Source: Aurantiacibacter luteus
GTDB lineage: Bacteria; Pseudomonadota; Alphaproteobacteria; Sphingomonadales; Sphingomonadaceae
NCBI RefSeq assembly: GCF_001010945.1
Contig: NZ_LBHB01000001.1
Span: 1 to 64,000 of the forward strand
DNA: 64,000 nt
Direction of reading: 5' to 3'
The notes beneath the pieces are model-generated. The model searched no databases. It worked only from the letters and a program-made list of their open reading frames with translations, and was not told the DNA's origin. This document shows positions 33,880-51,787 of this stretch, piece after piece. Each line of letters begins with the position of its first letter. Within the stretch, counting starts at the first letter, position 1. Position numbers and translations under genes: made by a program.

Positions 33880-35843
33880 CGGTTCAGCCGCTCGATCCGC
33901 GCGGCGGTCTGCGGGGCGTCGAGCAGGTCCGCCGTCTCGCCCGCATAGCGCCGCTGCCAGTTGGGATGCTCGGTGACGGTGCCGGGCAGGTTGGGCTGTT
34001 CGTCGAGCCCCAGCAGGTCGTCGATCGGCACCACGGCCATCGCGCACGGCGTGCGGGCGACGTGGTCGATGGCGGCATCGACGGCGCGTTGCGGGTCGTC
34101 CGGGGCGGGGCGCGGCTCGTGCCAGCCGAAGGTCGACCACAGCAGCCCGCGGTCCCAGTCGCGGATGCTTGCCGCCTCTTCGCGGCTCATGCCCTCGGGC
34201 AGTCGACCCAGCGCCGCCGCCCAGTCGAGATCGCGCCCGCGCCACCAGCCCGCCACGGTCGCAGTGTCGTGGGTGCCGGTCATGGCGACGGCGTCGGCGG
34301 GATAATCGGGTGCGCCGATATACCCGCCGTCCGCCGCCCGCTCGAACCACAGCACCCGCATTCCCAGCATCCGCCGCGTGGCGATGGCCTCGGTAAAGCC
34401 GGTGGGCGCGGTGCCCAGATCCTCTGCGATGACGACGGCCCCGGCACGGTGCGCCTCCAGCGTCACCAGCCGCACGAGCTCGGCGAAGGGATAGCGCAGG
34501 TAGACGCCGTCCGTCGATTGGCGCCCCTCCGGCACAACCCACAGCCGCGCGAGGCCGAAAGCATGGTCGATGCGCAGGCCGCCCGCACTCGCGAACGTCG
34601 CTCGCAGCATGGCGATGAAAGGGGCATAGGCCGCCTCGCGCAGGGCAACGGGCGAGAACGAGGTCAGCCCCCAGTTCTGCCCCAGCGGGCCCAGCGGATC
34701 GGGCGGCGCGCCGATGGTCAGGCCGCGCAGCATGGCATCGCCCATCGACCACACATCGCTGCCGCCGGGGTTCACCCCCACCGCGAGATCGCCGACGAGG
34801 CCCACGCGCATCCCCGCGCTACGTGCTCGCCCCTGCACCTCGGCAAGGCTTCGCTGTGCGAGCACCTGCGCAAAAAGGTGGAAGCGCACCTCGTCCGCAT
34901 GCTCGCGCGCGAAGCTGGCAACCGCCGCTCCGTCCGGGTCGTGGTAGGCCGCCGGCCATTGCTGCCAGCCGCCGGCGCCCTGCGCGGCAAAGTGGCTATA
35001 GAGCGCATCGAACGTGGCATGGCGCACCATGCCCGGATCGGCCTGCGCCATTTCAGCCTCCATCGCTGCCGCCTCGCCCGGCGAAAGGGCATTCCACACG
35101 GCGCGCAGCTGGGCCAAGCGTTCGGGCAGGGCGCTTTCCCAGTCGATCAGATCGCCCCCTTCGCTCGGGGAGAATGCGGGGAGCCCCACGAGGGCGGGAT
35201 CGCCCATGGCGGTGTTGAGGAAGCGCCGGCTGGAGGGCGAATAGGGGCTGAAGTGCCGTCCTTCCCCGGGAAACAGCGCGTGCAGCGGGTTGATCGCGAC
35301 GGCATCGGCCCCGCGCGCGGCCAGCGCCTCTACCGCCCCGGCCAGTTCGCCGAGATTGCCGAAGGCGCGCTCCGCCGGTCCGCGCAGCGACGGAATTTGC
35401 AGCGAAACGCCCCAGGGCCGCGGCAGGGTAGGATCGGGCACCGGGCAATCGTGCGGGGCGACCGCCAGCCGCGTGTGTTCGCCGTCGAGCACGAGGTCGT
35501 AATACCCCGGCGTCCAGGGTGCGGCGGGCGTGCCGCGCACGATTTCCAGCGTGCGGGTCTCCCCGTCCTCTCCGGTCACCTCGGCGTGGGTGCAGGGACG
35601 GTGCAGGGTGATGGGCCGGCCCGCGTCGACCACCAGCATGGCGGGCAGCTGTTCGGCCTCGCGGGCGAGGCGGGCAAGGCCGCACGCGATGCCCGCCGCG
35701 CTCTGCGTCTCGAAACCCATCGCCCGCAGGACGGCATCCAACGTTTCGTCGCTGACGATGTTGTCGTGCCCGTCAACGTCGCGCCATTCGCGCGCCACGC
35801 CCGCTGCCGTTGCCAGCGCGTGCAGCGCCTCTTTCAGTGCCAT
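33876..35843 (-). CDS. malQ: 4-alpha-glucanotransferase (amylomaltase)
   Basis: This 655-residue GH77 protein contains GGLRIDHAFG with the nucleophile Asp, VIAEDLGT with the acid/base Glu and MTGTHDTATVAGWW with the third Asp. It transfers glucan segments between maltooligosaccharides, linking maltodextrin breakdown to glycogen metabolism. The ATG at 35843 is preferred to a TTG two codons earlier. It is divergent from the glycogen phosphorylase gene, with about 167 bases between, and ends in the same CTAG as the second halogenase. The N-terminal 150 residues form a beta-rich extension, as in longer proteobacterial MalQ proteins. Confidence 0.92.
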   Translation of the reverse strand: MALKEALHALATAAGVAREWRDVDGHDNIVSDETLDAVLRAMGFETQSAAGIACGLARLAREAEQLPAMLVVDAGRPITLHRPCTHAEVTGEDGETRTLEIVRGTPAAPWTPGYYDLVLDGEHTRLAVAPHDCPVPDPTLPRPWGVSLQIPSLRGPAERAFGNLGELAGAVEALAARGADAVAINPLHALFPGEGRHFSPYSPSSRRFLNTAMGDPALVGLPAFSPSEGGDLIDWESALPERLAQLRAVWNALSPGEAAAMEAEMAQADPGMVRHATFDALYSHFAAQGAGGWQQWPAAYHDPDGAAVASFAREHADEVRFHLFAQVLAQRSLAEVQGRARSAGMRVGLVGDLAVGVNPGGSDVWSMGDAMLRGLTIGAPPDPLGPLGQNWGLTSFSPVALREAAYAPFIAMLRATFASAGGLRIDHAFGLARLWVVPEGRQSTDGVYLRYPFAELVRLVTLEAHRAGAVVIAEDLGTAPTGFTEAIATRRMLGMRVLWFERAADGGYIGAPDYPADAVAMTGTHDTATVAGWWRGRDLDWAAALGRLPEGMSREEAASIRDWDRGLLWSTFGWHEPRPAPDDPQRAVDAAIDHVARTPCAMAVVPIDDLLGLDEQPNLPGTVTEHPNWQRRYAGETADLLDAPQTAARIERLNR

Positions 35844-35890
35844 GCTCAATCAATCCCGGTTGACCCGTCGCCCGTGTGTCACAGCCGATG

Positions 35891-35901
35891 GTGCAATGCA
35901 C
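35891..35901. promoter_or_regulatory. Perfect 11-bp palindrome in the malQ-glgP intergenic region
   Basis: GTGCAATGCAC is symmetric around its central base and lies between the divergent starts of malQ and glgP. Its position fits a regulator site, but nothing identifies the regulator. Short palindromes can be chance. Confidence 0.3.
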
Positions 35902-36010
35902 AAGAAAACGTCGGCGTGCGGGCGAAAGCGGTTGCCGCGAGCGTGCGCGCACGGCTAGGCAGGCGCGTGGAGAGGCCACGACTGCGAATAGAACACAGGG
36001 AATTCCGGCC

Positions 36011-38452
<2,442 letters not shown>

Positions 38453-38525
38453 CCCCTTCCGCAAGCGGCGTTCCTGCGCCACAAGGATTTCGGCGGGCCA
38501 CGACGCCCGGCAACAGGGAGTGCGC

Positions 38526-40691
38526 GTGAAACCCGATACCGCCGCGATCGATGCGCTGCTCGAAGGCCGCCATGGCGACCCCTTCGCATTGCTGGGCACA
38601 CACGCGGGTCCGTCGGGTACTTTCGCCCGCACCATGCTGCCCGCTGCCGATATGGTCGAGGCCCATTCGCTCGGCGGGGAAAAGCTCGGCACGCTCGAAA
38701 AGGTCGATGCGCGCGGCCTGTTCGAAGGCATGCTGACGGGCGAGCCGCAGCCGGTGAAGTACCGCGCCGAGGGCGGCGGACACGAATGGTGGGTAACCGA
38801 TCCTTACAGCTTCGGCCCGGTTCTCGGCCCGCTCGACGACTTCCTGATGGGCGAGGGCACGCACCTGCGCCTTTACGACAAGCTCGGCGCACACCTCATC
38901 TCGCACGAGGGCGTGGACGGGGTGCATTTCGCCGTCTGGGCGCCCAGCGCCCGGCGCGTGGCGGTGGTCGGCGATTTCAACGACTGGGACGCCGCCCGCC
39001 ACCCCATGCGCCATCGCCGCGACGTGGGGGTGTGGGAGATCTTCGTGCCCGACATCGGCGAGTGGCGATCCTACAAGTTCCACGTGACCGGGCCGGACGG
39101 CACGGTGCAGCCGCTCAAGGCCGATCCGTTCGCCTTTGCCGCCGAACTGCGCCCCGCCACCGCCTCGCTCACCGCGCGGCCCGCCAAGCCCGATTGGGGT
39201 GACGAGGCGCACCGCGAGCACTGGCGCAGCGTCGATCCCCGGCGCGAGGCGATTTCGATCTACGAGGTCCACCCGGGCAGCTGGCAGCGCGGCGAGGATG
39301 GCGGTTTCCTGATCTGGGACGAGATGGCCGAGCGGCTCATTCCCTATGCCGCCGACATGGGCTTCACCCACATCGAGTTCCTGCCGGTGTCCGAGCATCC
39401 CTACGATCCCAGCTGGGGTTACCAGACCCTCGGTCTCTACGCCCCCACCAGCCGCTTCGGCGCGCCCGACGGCTTTGCGCGCTTCGTGGACGGCGCGCAT
39501 CGGGCGGGGATCGGCGTGCTGCTCGACTGGGTGCCCGCGCACTTCCCGGTGGACGAGCACGGCCTATGGCAGTTCGACGGCACCGCGCTCTACGAACATG
39601 CCGACCCGAAGATGGGCTTCCACCCTGACTGGAGCACTGCGATCTACAACTTTGGCCGGCGCGAGGTGGCGAGCTTCCTCGTCAACAACGCGCTGTTCTG
39701 GGCCGACCGCTATCACGTGGACGGGCTGCGCGTGGATGCCGTCGCCTCGATGCTCTACCGCGATTACAGTCGCAAGGCGGGCGAGTGGATTCCCAATGAG
39801 CAGGGCGGGCGCGAGAACTGGGAGGCGGTCGAGTTTCTTCGCGCGATGAACCGCGCCGTCCACCGCGAGCATCCCGGCTTCCTCACCATCGCCGAGGAAT
39901 CGACCAGCTGGCCCGGCGTCTCCCAGCCCGCCTACGACGATGGCCCGCGCACCAGCCTAGGCTTCGGGTTCAAGTGGAACATGGGCTGGATGCACGACAC
40001 GCTGCAATACATGGCGCGCGACCCTGTCTATCGGCAGCATCACCACAACGACATCACCTTCGGCCTGACCTACGCCTTTTCCGAGAATTTCGTCCTGCCG
40101 CTGAGCCATGACGAGGTCGTCCACGGCAAGGGCAGCCTGCTCACCAGGATGAGCGGCGACGACTGGCAGCAGTTCGCCAATTTGCGCGCCTACTACGGCC
40201 TGATGTGGGGCTACCCGGGCAAAAAGCTGCTGTTCATGGGGCAGGAGTTCGCCCAGCGCCGCGAATGGAGCGAGGGTCGCAGCCTCGACTGGGAGCTCAC
40301 CGATGCCCCCGCTCACGCCGGTGTGCAGCGCCTGGTGCGCGATCTCAACCGCGCCTACCGCGAATACCCCGCGCTCCACGCGCGCGACTGCGAGGGCGAG
40401 GGGTTCGAGTGGCTGGTGGTGGACGATGCCGCCGCTTCGGTTTTCGCCTGGCTCAGGAAATGCCCCGGCCAGCCGCCCGTCGCGGTCATCTGCAACATGA
40501 CGCCGATGACACACGGTTGCTACGGCCTTTCGCTGCCGCACGACGGCGTGTGGGAGGAGATCGTCAACACCGATGCGCTCGATTACGGCGGCAGCGGGCA
40601 GGGCAACATGGGCGCGGTGACGGCGAGCGGCGGGCGCACCTGCGTGACCCTTCCGCCGCTCTCGACCGTTATGCTGGCGTACAAGGGTTAG
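38526..40691 (+). CDS. glgB: 1,4-alpha-glucan branching enzyme
   Basis: This 721-residue protein has an N-terminal CBM48-like beta domain pair and a GH13 barrel. Signatures are [11 protein letters not shown] with nucleophile Asp404, [10 protein letters not shown] with Glu457 and [15 protein letters not shown]. It introduces alpha-1,6 branches into glycogen. The GTG start with GGGAG upstream is favoured; the long open upstream frame is not homologous. Typical GlgB length is 700-730, so it is complete. glgC begins 23 bases after its stop. Confidence 0.95.
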   Translation: MKPDTAAIDALLEGRHGDPFALLGTHAGPSGTFARTMLPAADMVEAHSLGGEKLGTLEKVDARGLFEGMLTGEPQPVKYRAEGGGHEWWVTDPYSFGPVLGPLDDFLMGEGTHLRLYDKLGAHLISHEGVDGVHFAVWAPSARRVAVVGDFNDWDAARHPMRHRRDVGVWEIFVPDIGEWRSYKFHVTGPDGTVQPLKADPFAFAAELRPATASLTARPAKPDWGDEAHREHWRSVDPRREAISIYEVHPGSWQRGEDGGFLIWDEMAERLIPYAADMGFTHIEFLPVSEHPYDPSWGYQTLGLYAPTSRFGAPDGFARFVDGAHRAGIGVLLDWVPAHFPVDEHGLWQFDGTALYEHADPKMGFHPDWSTAIYNFGRREVASFLVNNALFWADRYHVDGLRVDAVASMLYRDYSRKAGEWIPNEQGGRENWEAVEFLRAMNRAVHREHPGFLTIAEESTSWPGVSQPAYDDGPRTSLGFGFKWNMGWMHDTLQYMARDPVYRQHHHNDITFGLTYAFSENFVLPLSHDEVVHGKGSLLTRMSGDDWQQFANLRAYYGLMWGYPGKKLLFMGQEFAQRREWSEGRSLDWELTDAPAHAGVQRLVRDLNRAYREYPALHARDCEGEGFEWLVVDDAAASVFAWLRKCPGQPPVAVICNMTPMTHGCYGLSLPHDGVWEEIVNTDALDYGGSGQGNMGAVTASGGRTCVTLPPLSTVMLAYKG

Positions 40692-40714
40692 AAACCGACA
40701 GGCAGGAGAGGCCG

Positions 40715-41980
40715 ATGAGGGAGAAATATTCGCAGCCGCTGGCGCGTGAGGCGATGGCCTATGTGCTGGCGGGCGGACGCGGCAGCCGCCTGCTGGAGCT
40801 GACCGACCGCCGCGCCAAGCCCGCGGTCTATTTCGGCGGCGTCTCTCGCATCGTCGATTTCGCGCTCTCCAACGCCATCAACTCCGGCATCCGCCGCATC
40901 GGCGTCGCCACGCAGTACAAGGCGCACAGTCTCATCCGCCACATGCAGCGCGCGTGGAACTTCATGCGGCCCGAGCGCAACGAGAGCTTCGACATCCTGC
41001 CCGCCAGCCAGCGCGTGTCCGAGAGCCAGTGGTACGAAGGCACGGCGGACGCGGTGTTCCAGAACATCGACATCATCGCCGCCCACGCGCCCAAGTACAT
41101 GATCATCCTTGCAGGCGACCACGTATACAAGATGGACTACGAGCTGATGCTGCGCCAGCACGTCGATAGCGGCGCGGACGTGACGGTCGGCTGCCTCGTC
41201 GTCCCGCGCGAGGAGGCGACGGGCTTTGGCGTCATGCACGTCGATGCCACCGACCGCATCACCGCCTTCGTGGAAAAGCCCGCCGATCCGCCCGGCATCC
41301 CGGGCAACGAGAGCATGGCGCTCGCCAGCATGGGCATCTACGTCTTCGACACGCAGTTCCTGTTCGACCAGCTGCGCCGCGATGCCGACGACCCGGAATC
41401 CAGGCGCGACTTCGGCGGCGACATCATCCCGTGGATCGTGAAGAACGGCAAGGCGCAGGCCCACCGCTTCACCGACAGCTGCATCCGCGCCGCCGACGAG
41501 ATCGAGGAATACTGGCGGGACGTCGGCACGCTCGACGCCTATTTCGAGGCCAACCTCGACCTCACCGACGTGGTGCCCAAGCTGAATCTCTACGACCGGG
41601 ACTGGCCGATCTGGACCGACCAGATCGTCGCCGCCCCGGCCAAGTTCGTGCACGACGAGGATGGGCGGCGCGGCCATGCGATCAGCTCGCTCATCAGCCA
41701 GGACTGCATCGTCTCGGGCGCATTCGCCAACCGCAGCCTGCTGTTCACCGGCGTCAAGATGGGCAGCTATTCCAGCGTCGATCACGCGGTGATCTTGCCC
41801 TATTGCAACATCGGGCGCGGGGCACGGCTGAAGAACGTCATCCTCGATGCGGGCGTGCGCATCCCAGAGGGCATGGTGGTGGGTGAGGATCCCGAGTTGG
41901 ACGAACGCCGCTTCCGCCGCAGCGAGAAGGGCGTGTGCCTCATCACCAAGCGCATGATCGAGCGGCTGGAGAACGAGTGA
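40715..41980 (+). CDS. glgC: Glucose-1-phosphate adenylyltransferase
   Basis: This 421-residue protein starts with [23 protein letters not shown] (shown here as the nucleotide-binding loop GGRGSRL and RRAKPAV), has GDHVYKMDY in the catalytic core and a C-terminal left-handed helix domain ([11 protein letters not shown]). It makes ADP-glucose, the first committed step to glycogen. The ATG follows AGGAGAG. It is the usual length for bacterial GlgC. It lies between the branching enzyme and synthase genes, seven bases before glgA. Confidence 0.96.
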   Translation: MREKYSQPLAREAMAYVLAGGRGSRLLELTDRRAKPAVYFGGVSRIVDFALSNAINSGIRRIGVATQYKAHSLIRHMQRAWNFMRPERNESFDILPASQRVSESQWYEGTADAVFQNIDIIAAHAPKYMIILAGDHVYKMDYELMLRQHVDSGADVTVGCLVVPREEATGFGVMHVDATDRITAFVEKPADPPGIPGNESMALASMGIYVFDTQFLFDQLRRDADDPESRRDFGGDIIPWIVKNGKAQAHRFTDSCIRAADEIEEYWRDVGTLDAYFEANLDLTDVVPKLNLYDRDWPIWTDQIVAAPAKFVHDEDGRRGHAISSLISQDCIVSGAFANRSLLFTGVKMGSYSSVDHAVILPYCNIGRGARLKNVILDAGVRIPEGMVVGEDPELDERRFRRSEKGVCLITKRMIERLENE

Positions 41981-46832
<4,852 letters not shown>

Positions 46833-46836
<4 letters not shown>

Positions 46837-47978
46837 GCTTCGCCCTTGTAGTCGGCATCGTCCTGCCCCAGCCGGGGCGAAGGCCCGGCCACCTTGCCCG
46901 GCGTCGCCGAGAACCATGTCGGCACGCCGGGAAAGCGCATGGTGCCCTGCGGGCTGTCGACCTGCTCGAAGAAGCCCACGGAGTTCAGGTGCGGATCGTC
47001 GAACAGCTCGTCGGTCGATTTGACGCGGGCGCAGGGGATTTGCAGCTCTTCGAGAAGCGCCATCCACTCGTCCGTCGTGCGGCTGCGAAAGGTCTCTCCC
47101 AGCTTGCCGTAGATGATGTCCACGTGCCGCGCGCGCTGGGCAAGCGTGTCGTAGTCCGCACTCGCCCATTCGGGCCGCACGGCATCCATGAAGGCGTGCC
47201 AGTGCTTGTCGTTGTAGATCAGCACCGCGATGTGTCCGTCGCGCGTTTCATAAGGGCGGCGATTGGGGGAGACCGCGCGGTGATAATGCGCCGGCGTCAA
47301 CGGCGGGTCGAAGATCATGCCGTTGGCGTGCTCGACCAGCATGAAGCTCGCCATTGCCTCGAACATGCCGACCTCGACCTCCTGCCCCTCGCCCGTGCGC
47401 TCGCGGTGGAACAGCGCGGCGAGCGTCGCGTAGAGCGCGTGCAGCCCGGCAATCTTGTCGGCCATGATGGTGGCTGCAAACCCCGGTTCGCCGGTCATCA
47501 GGCGCTGCACGTGGGGGATACCGCACTCGGCCTGGATGGTATCGTCGTAGGCCGGCTTGTCGGCATCCGGCCCGCGCCGGGAATAGCCGTAGCAATTGGT
47601 ATAGACGATGTCGGGCCGGATGGCTTTTACCGCTTCGTAGTCGAAGCCGAGCCGGGCGATGGCGCGCCCGCGCATGGAGTGGATGAACACATCCGCCTCC
47701 GCGATCAGGCCGCGCAGCACATCGGCGTGCGCCGGGTCGCGCAGGTCGAGCACGACGCTGCGCTTGCCCCGGTTGATGTTGCAGAACACGCCGGACAGGT
47801 CGGGCGCGGGGCCGGGACTGATATACCGCATGGGATCGCCCGCGGGCGGCTCTATCTTCACCACCGCTGCGCCCAGGTCGGCCATCGTCTGCGTGGCATA
47901 GGGGCCGAAGACCATCGCGGTCAGGTCGACCACCTTGATGCCGGCGAGCGGGCCGGCGGAAAGAGCAGGATCGGGCAT
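46833..47978 (-). CDS. CaiB/BaiF-family (class III) CoA transferase
   Basis: This 381-residue protein begins LAGIKVVDLTAMVFGPYATQ and contains KIEPPAGDPMR, RGKRSVVLDL and MADKIAGLHA, where the Asp is the probable catalytic residue that forms the acyl anhydride. It transfers CoA between carboxylic acids; the specific acids cannot be read. Its ATG is about 90 bases after the response regulator's end on the same strand. No acyl-CoA genes are adjacent, so the pathway is unknown. The stop overlaps that of glgX. Confidence 0.88.
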
Positions 47979-48070
47979 GGCGGCAGCGGCTATCCCAAGG
48001 CGTCGTGAAAGCCAATGGCCCCAGTGCTTGCTCGATCGGTCCGGTGCTTACGCCGGTCGGTCCGTCTGCT

Positions 48071-48742
48071 TCACTCGATCCGCCTGCCCTCCGCGTCGAA
48101 GGCGTCCATGCGATACCCGAACCCGAACAGCGTCTGCAGGGCGAACCCGCTGTCCGGCGACAGCACCAATTTCGATCGCAGGCGCGAGATGTGCATGTCC
48201 AGCGTGCGGGTGTCCACGCCGTAGTCCGGCCCCCAGACATGGGCGAACAGGTAGGCGCGCGACAGCGGGCGGTTGAGGTTGTCGAAGAACAGGCGGGCGA
48301 GGGCGAATTCCTTGCTCGTCAGCTTCACCGGCTTATCGTTCAGCGCGATGGACTCGGCGAGCAGGTCGACGACATAGGGTCCCAGGGTGCGCAAGCGTTC
48401 CGTCGGTACGGAGCTGCGAGCCCGGCGTGCGGCGGCCTCGATCCGGGCGACGACGATTTCCCCCGGGTCCGTCGCGGCGACCACGTCGCTCGCCCCGCTG
48501 CGAAGGCTGCGTACCATGTCGGCCTTGTTGTCACCCGGCAAGGCGATAACCACCGGCGGCGGCGCTTCGAGCGTTTCCGCCGCCCAGGCGACCATCGCCA
48601 GGCCGCCCGTCACGGGCAGCGCCTTGTCTACGACGACGGCATCGAAGGTGTCGCGCAGCAGCGCTCTCTGCAGTTCGTCGGCAGCGGTAAACAGGGACAG
48701 ATCGTGCCCGCCCGCGCCCAGCAGACCCGCAACGCCATCCAT
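48071..48742 (-). CDS. OmpR-family response regulator with atypical N-terminus
   Basis: The coding region from the first ATG gives 223 residues: a receiver-like domain with Asp39 (FDAVVVDKALP) at the phosphorylation position, and a C-terminal winged-helix DNA-binding domain (about 115-215: LTSKEFALARLFF, LSRAYLFAHVWG, DTRTLDMHISRLRSKL). The first beta-strand of the receiver (RIALAHGG) is encoded in frame upstream of that ATG, but no ATG, GTG or TTG precedes it. The usual acidic pair is replaced by His/Gly residues. No histidine kinase gene is nearby. It is divergent from the biotin operon. Start uncertain: a rare ATC at 48772 with AGG upstream may be used. Confidence 0.8.
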   Translation of the reverse strand: MDGVAGLLGAGGHDLSLFTAADELQRALLRDTFDAVVVDKALPVTGGLAMVAWAAETLEAPPPVVIALPGDNKADMVRSLRSGASDVVAATDPGEIVVARIEAAARRARSSVPTERLRTLGPYVVDLLAESIALNDKPVKLTSKEFALARLFFDNLNRPLSRAYLFAHVWGPDYGVDTRTLDMHISRLRSKLVLSPDSGFALQTLFGFGYRMDAFDAEGRRIE

Positions 48743-48782
48743 CGCCCAGACCCCGCCATGGGCGAGTGCGATCCTGTAACCC

Positions 48783-48792
48783 TTTCGCGAAA
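48783..48792. promoter_or_regulatory. Perfect 10-bp palindrome in the regulator-bioB intergenic region
   Basis: TTTCGCGAAA is fully symmetric and lies just upstream of the response regulator on the minus strand, in the region shared with the bioB promoter. It may be an operator for either direction. Low specificity. Confidence 0.3.
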
Positions 48793-48924
48793 TGCCCCGG
48801 TTTTCCCTGTAGTTTTCGTAATCTAGACAGGAGGCTAGGCAGCACCGCGCGCCTTTACCAGAAATTGCACGATCCGCAGGGCTTGCCGTTACGAGAATTT
48901 ACAGAGCCTGCAGATGGGCCGCCT

Positions 48925-48951
48925 CCCGGGTTTACTGTCCCGGGCCTTTTT
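48925..48951 (+). terminator. Intrinsic-terminator-like hairpin in the bioB leader
   Basis: CCCGGG, an 8-base loop and CCCGGG are followed by CCTTTTTG, 33 bases before the bioB ATG. No plus-strand gene ends upstream, so the structure probably ends a short leader transcript, or controls bioB by attenuation. In the leader, GCAGG near 48884 could pair with CCTGC near 48906. A small non-coding RNA from this interval (about 48830-48951) is the alternative. Confidence 0.65.
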
Positions 48952-48983
48952 GTCATGGCGCGGCGAGCAACGGGCAGGATGGA

Positions 48984-50021
48984 ATGACGCACATGGTTCG
49001 CACCGACTGGACGCGCGAGGAGATCGCCGCGCTGTTCGACCTTCCCTTCACCGAGCTCGTCTTCCGCGCCGCCGAGGTTCACCGCGCGCACCACCGCGCG
49101 AACGAGGTGCAGCTGTGCACGCTGCTCTCCATCAAGACGGGCGGCTGCCCCGAAGATTGCGGCTACTGCTCGCAAAGCGCCCATGCCGACAGCGGCGTGG
49201 AGGCGACCAAGCTGATGGACGTGCGCGCCGTGCTGCAAAGCGCCGCGCAGGCGAAGGACGCAGGCAGCCAGCGCTTCTGCATGGGCGCGGCCTGGCGCAA
49301 TCCCAAGGACCGCGACATGCCGAAGATCGTGGAGATCGTGAAGGGCGTGCGCGACATGGGGCTGGAAACCTGCATGACGCTGGGGATGCTCACCCCGCAG
49401 CAGGCCGGCCAGCTCGCCGAGGCGGGGCTCGACTACTACAACCACAACATCGACACCGGCCCGGAATATTACGAGCGCGTCATCACCACCCGCAAGTACG
49501 AGGACCGGCTGACCACGCTCGAAAACGTGCGCGCGGCGGGTATCAACGTGTGTTCGGGCGGGATCGTCGGCATGGGCGAAACGCGCGAGGACCGCGTCGG
49601 CTTCGTCCACACGCTGGCGACGCTGGAGCGGCATCCCGAGAGCGTGCCGGTCAACGCGCTGGTGCCGGTCAAGGGCACGGTGCTGGGCGACATGCTGGCC
49701 GATACGCCGCTCGCGAAGATCGACGATATCGAATTCGTCCGCACCGTGGCCGTCGCGCGCATCGCCATGCCGGTGAGCATGGTCCGCCTCTCCGCCGGGC
49801 GCGAGAGCATGAGCGATGCCACGCAGGCGCTGGCCTTCATGGCGGGCGCGAACTCGATCTTCACCGGCGACCGCCTGCTGACCGCGCCCAACGCCGGCGA
49901 CGACAGCGACGCGGCGCTCTTCGCCCGGCTCGGCCTGACCCCGATGGCGGGCGAGGAACCGGCGCGTGCGGCAAAAGTCTGCGCGGGTGCCTGCCGTACC
50001 GAGGCGGTGGCCGCCGAATAG
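48984..50021 (+). CDS. bioB: Biotin synthase
   Basis: This 345-residue radical-SAM enzyme has the cluster motif [13 protein letters not shown] (CxxxCxxC). Other typical segments are [40 protein letters not shown] and RLSAGRE. It inserts sulfur into dethiobiotin, the last step in biotin synthesis. The ATG at 48984 is used; a second ATG three codons on is possible. It leads the bioB-F-D-A operon and is preceded by a terminator-like hairpin. Length is normal. Confidence 0.96.
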   Translation: MTHMVRTDWTREEIAALFDLPFTELVFRAAEVHRAHHRANEVQLCTLLSIKTGGCPEDCGYCSQSAHADSGVEATKLMDVRAVLQSAAQAKDAGSQRFCMGAAWRNPKDRDMPKIVEIVKGVRDMGLETCMTLGMLTPQQAGQLAEAGLDYYNHNIDTGPEYYERVITTRKYEDRLTTLENVRAAGINVCSGGIVGMGETREDRVGFVHTLATLERHPESVPVNALVPVKGTVLGDMLADTPLAKIDDIEFVRTVAVARIAMPVSMVRLSAGRESMSDATQALAFMAGANSIFTGDRLLTAPNAGDDSDAALFARLGLTPMAGEEPARAAKVCAGACRTEAVAAE

Positions 50022-50030
50022 GACCTGCCC

Positions 50031-51179
50031 ATGCGGCACCGTTTCGCCGAAGCGCTGGAGGAGCGGCGCGCGCAGGATCGCCTGCGCGTGCTGCGCCCGC
50101 TCGAGCCGGGCGCGCCCGGGCGGGTGTTGCGCGGCGGGCGCGAGCTCCTCGACCTGTCGAGCAACGACTACCTCGGCCTTGCCCGCGACCCCGAACTGGC
50201 GCGGCGAGCGGGGGAGTGGGCGGCGCGCTACGGCACCGGCGCGCGCGCCTCGCGCCTCGTGTCGGGCACGCTGACGCCGCACCGCGCGGTCGAGGAAAAG
50301 GTCGCCGCCTGGAAAGGCACGGAGGCCGCGGTGCTTTTCGCCAGCGGCTGGCAGGCCAATGCGGCGCTGTTCCCTGCGCTGCTCAAGCTGGAGCCGCAGG
50401 CGGCGGTCTTCGCCGACTGGCTGGTCCACGCGAGCATCCACCACGGCATTGCCGCCGGACGCACCAGGCACACCGGCTTTCGGCACAACGACCTGACGAA
50501 CCTCGATCAACTGCTCGACGGAGCGGAGGCAAGCGCACGCATCGTCGCGACCGAGAGCGTGTTCAGCATGGACGGCGACCGCGCCGATCTCGCCGCCTTC
50601 GTGACGCTCGCCCGCCGGCACGACGCGCTCAGCGTGGTAGACGAGGCGCACGCAACCGGCGTGCTGGGCGCTGGCGGGGCGGGGCTGGCGGCGGGGCTGG
50701 CCGACAAGCCCGACATTATTGTCGGGACTTTCAGCAAGGCCATGGGCGGTTTCGGCGCCTACGTCGCAGCATCGCGGGACGTGTGCGACTACCTCGCCAA
50801 CGCCGCGTCGGGCTTCGTCTACACCACCGCCCCGCCGCCGCCCGTGCTGGGCGCGATGGACGCGGCGCTCGACATGGTGCCGGGCATGGACGACGAGCGC
50901 GCCCATGTGCAGGTGCTGGCGGCACGCCTGCGCGATGGACTGGCCGGGCTGGGCTACGATACTGGCGCATCGGACACGCAGATCGTGCCCGTCATGATCG
51001 GCGGCGAGGCCGAGGCGCTGGCTGCCAGCGCGGCGCTGGAGGAGGCTGGCGTTCTCGCCGTCGCCATCCGCCCGCCGACGGTGCCGGAAGGCGAGAGCCG
51101 CATCCGCTTCTCGCTCTCCGCCGCCCATTGCGAGGCGGATGTCGACCGCGTGCTCGAGGCGATGGCGGGGCTGCGATGA
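50031..51179 (+). CDS. bioF: 8-amino-7-oxononanoate synthase
   Basis: This 382-residue PLP enzyme of the alpha-oxoamine synthase group contains LSSNDYLGLA near the start, DEAHATGVLG and GTFSKAMGGFG with the Schiff-base lysine. It condenses pimeloyl-thioester with alanine. It begins nine bases after the bioB stop and overlaps the bioD start by ATGA, so it is co-translated. No bioC or bioH gene lies in the window, so the pimeloyl donor is made by genes elsewhere. Confidence 0.95.
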   Translation: MRHRFAEALEERRAQDRLRVLRPLEPGAPGRVLRGGRELLDLSSNDYLGLARDPELARRAGEWAARYGTGARASRLVSGTLTPHRAVEEKVAAWKGTEAAVLFASGWQANAALFPALLKLEPQAAVFADWLVHASIHHGIAAGRTRHTGFRHNDLTNLDQLLDGAEASARIVATESVFSMDGDRADLAAFVTLARRHDALSVVDEAHATGVLGAGGAGLAAGLADKPDIIVGTFSKAMGGFGAYVAASRDVCDYLANAASGFVYTTAPPPPVLGAMDAALDMVPGMDDERAHVQVLAARLRDGLAGLGYDTGASDTQIVPVMIGGEAEALAASAALEEAGVLAVAIRPPTVPEGESRIRFSLSAAHCEADVDRVLEAMAGLR

Positions 51180-51787
51180 CCTGGCTGATCGTCACCGGCA
51201 CGGACACCGATGTGGGAAAGACGGTCTTCGCCGCCGGGCTCGCGCAGGCGCTGGGCGCGGCGTACTGGAAACCGGTGCAGGCGGGCCTCGACGGCGGCTC
51301 GGACAGCGAGCGCGTCTCTCGCCTCGCACCCACCGCGCGCGTGCTCCCGGAAGCTCATGTTTTGCAAACGCCATGCTCCCCACACGAGGCGGCGCGCATC
51401 GACGGGGTGACGATCGGCACGCTCGACCTGCCGCAGGTCGCAGGGCCGCTGGTGGTGGAGGGCGCGGGCGGGGCGCTGGTGCCTTACCGCGAAGACCTGC
51501 TCGCCGCCGACCTGTTCGCACGCTGGGGCCTGCCCGCCGTGATCGTCGCGCGCACAGCGCTCGGCACGATCAGCCACACGCTCATGACGCTCGAAGTCCT
51601 GCGCTCGCGGGCCATCAGGGTCGCGGGCGTGGTATTCGTGGGCGAGGCGGAACCGGTGGCGGAAGGTGCCATCACCCGCATCGGTGGCGCGCCGCACCTC
51701 GGGCGCCTGCCGTGGCTCGAGCCGCTCGATGCCCGCACGCTGGCCGATGCCTTTGAAGCGCACATCCGCATGGACCTGCTGGCGTGA
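51176..51787 (+). CDS. bioD: Dethiobiotin synthetase
   Basis: This 203-residue P-loop enzyme starts with TGTDTDVGKTVFAAGLA (Walker A) and contains WKPVQAG and VVEGAGGALVP. It forms the ureido ring from diaminopelargonate, CO2 and ATP. The ATG overlaps the bioF stop and the stop overlaps the bioA GTG start. It is slightly shorter than the 220-240 residues of the E. coli type but complete in motifs. Confidence 0.94.
   Translation: MTWLIVTGTDTDVGKTVFAAGLAQALGAAYWKPVQAGLDGGSDSERVSRLAPTARVLPEAHVLQTPCSPHEAARIDGVTIGTLDLPQVAGPLVVEGAGGALVPYREDLLAADLFARWGLPAVIVARTALGTISHTLMTLEVLRSRAIRVAGVVFVGEAEPVAEGAITRIGGAPHLGRLPWLEPLDARTLADAFEAHIRMDLLA

Noticed and set aside
35844-36010. An extended N-terminus of glgP into the malQ intergenic region
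   Set aside because: The upstream part is basic and lacks homology; the TTG or ATG start near 36011-36020 fits the family.
48766-48987. A 73-codon plus-strand frame spanning the bioB leader
   Set aside because: No recognisable protein features; it covers the terminator hairpin and the start of bioB.
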